Shown: in pieces, positions 14,343 through 14,619 of the stretch | Layout of the letters: each line of letters starts with the position of its first letter | How positions within the stretch are numbered: the stretch's first letter is position 1 | Origin: Chitinophaga pinensis | GTDB lineage: Bacteria > Bacteroidota > Bacteroidia > Flavobacteriales_D > Crocinitomicaceae | Direction: 5' to 3' | NCBI GenBank assembly: GCA_945870115.1 | Contig: CAMBRH010000057.1 | Coordinates: forward strand, 1-14,619 | Length of the DNA: 14,619 nucleotides | Program-made: the position numbers and the translations under genes | Notes under the pieces: generated by a model | Seen by the model: the letters and a program-made list of their open reading frames with translations, nothing else | Told to the model about the DNA's origin: nothing | Database searches by the model: none

Positions 14343-14619
14343 TTATTCCTTAGCTAATTTCCCAGATTTCCAAGCTTGTATAAATGACGCCCAAGAATAA
14401 GGATTCAATAAATTATTTACAGGAGATTGACCCATCGTATATAATTTTGTGTTTCTCTGATTTTGTGCCCAACCATAAGAAAGTGAGCCATCAGTTGCAA
14501 CTTTTGACGCTGCAAAGGCTAAACTTTCACCTGATAATTGTTTTTGTGCCCTTCTTAATGCATCATCATAAGGTTTCATTTCTAAAAATGCTCTTGCAAA
14601 ATCTTCTTTCGATGGCCAA
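14343..14619 (-). CDS. C-terminal end of an unidentified protein, cut off by window edge
   Basis: The frame closes at 14343 and stays open to the right edge, giving 91 complete codons. An ATG at 14579 exists inside it, but the 13 codons before that (WPSKEDFARAFLE) continue the frame without a stop and look like ordinary protein. The true start therefore probably lies beyond the window, and 14579 should not be taken as the start. Visible stretches include YDDALRRAQKQLSGESLAF, DGSLSYGWAQNQRNTKLYTM and YSWASFIQAWKSGKLAKE. I do not recognise a family. No membrane segment or sorting signal is visible in this part. It reads away from the edge toward the PSP1 gene, with 286 bases between them, so the two may be separately transcribed. 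Confidence 0.7.
   Translation of the reverse strand, partial: WPSKEDFARAFLEMKPYDDALRRAQKQLSGESLAFAASKVATDGSLSYGWAQNQRNTKLYTMGQSPVNNLLNPYSWASFIQAWKSGKLAKE

Noticed and set aside
14343..14579. A complete 78-residue gene starting at the ATG at 14579
   Set aside because: The frame continues without a stop to the window edge, so this ATG is more likely an internal methionine of a longer protein.

Overview
The window is AT-rich DNA from a member of Bacteroidota, most likely class Flavobacteriia. Four things point there: the gliding and type IX secretion (T9SS) lipoprotein GldH next to a PSP1-domain gene, a T9SS C-terminal sorting domain on a secreted glycoside hydrolase, several promoter boxes close to the TAnnTTTG consensus of this phylum with no clear Shine-Dalgarno sequences, and the kynurenine genes kynU and kmo in the form common in flavobacteria. 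No rRNA, tRNA, CRISPR array, transposase or phage structural gene was seen.

Left part (1-2087, minus strand): kynureninase (kynU) followed after 12 bases by kynurenine 3-monooxygenase (kmo, cut by the window edge), two steps of tryptophan catabolism. A 297-base divergent spacer follows.

Second part (2385-6210, plus strand): a tightly packed three-gene cassette. It encodes a secreted fibre-like repeat protein with a rare TTG start, a small exported protein that may be an outer-membrane barrel, and a GH16-family secreted glycosidase with a T9SS tail. Both junctions are 4-base ATGA overlaps, so the three products are probably made together and act at the cell surface. This is the most interesting part of the window and the part least explained by known systems.

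Middle part (6296-10833, minus strand): a stand-alone GAF/HisKA_2 sensor kinase with a worn ATP-binding region, a DUF2459/TIGR02117 membrane-anchored protein that overlaps the gene of a 12-helix MFS transporter, and a Cys/Met-metabolism PLP enzyme. The PLP gene is divergent from an Lrp/AsnC regulator (11104-11586, plus), across a 270-base spacer holding a perfect inverted repeat and a nearly symmetric set of GAATAAA sites.

Right part: gcvH (glycine cleavage H protein) runs into a strong bidirectional terminator shared with the converging gldH. gldH overlaps the upstream PSP1-domain (RicT-like) gene, which carries an unusual Asn/Pro/Gln-rich repeat tail. A 286-base spacer with inverted and direct repeats follows, then the C-terminal end of an unidentified protein that runs off the right edge.
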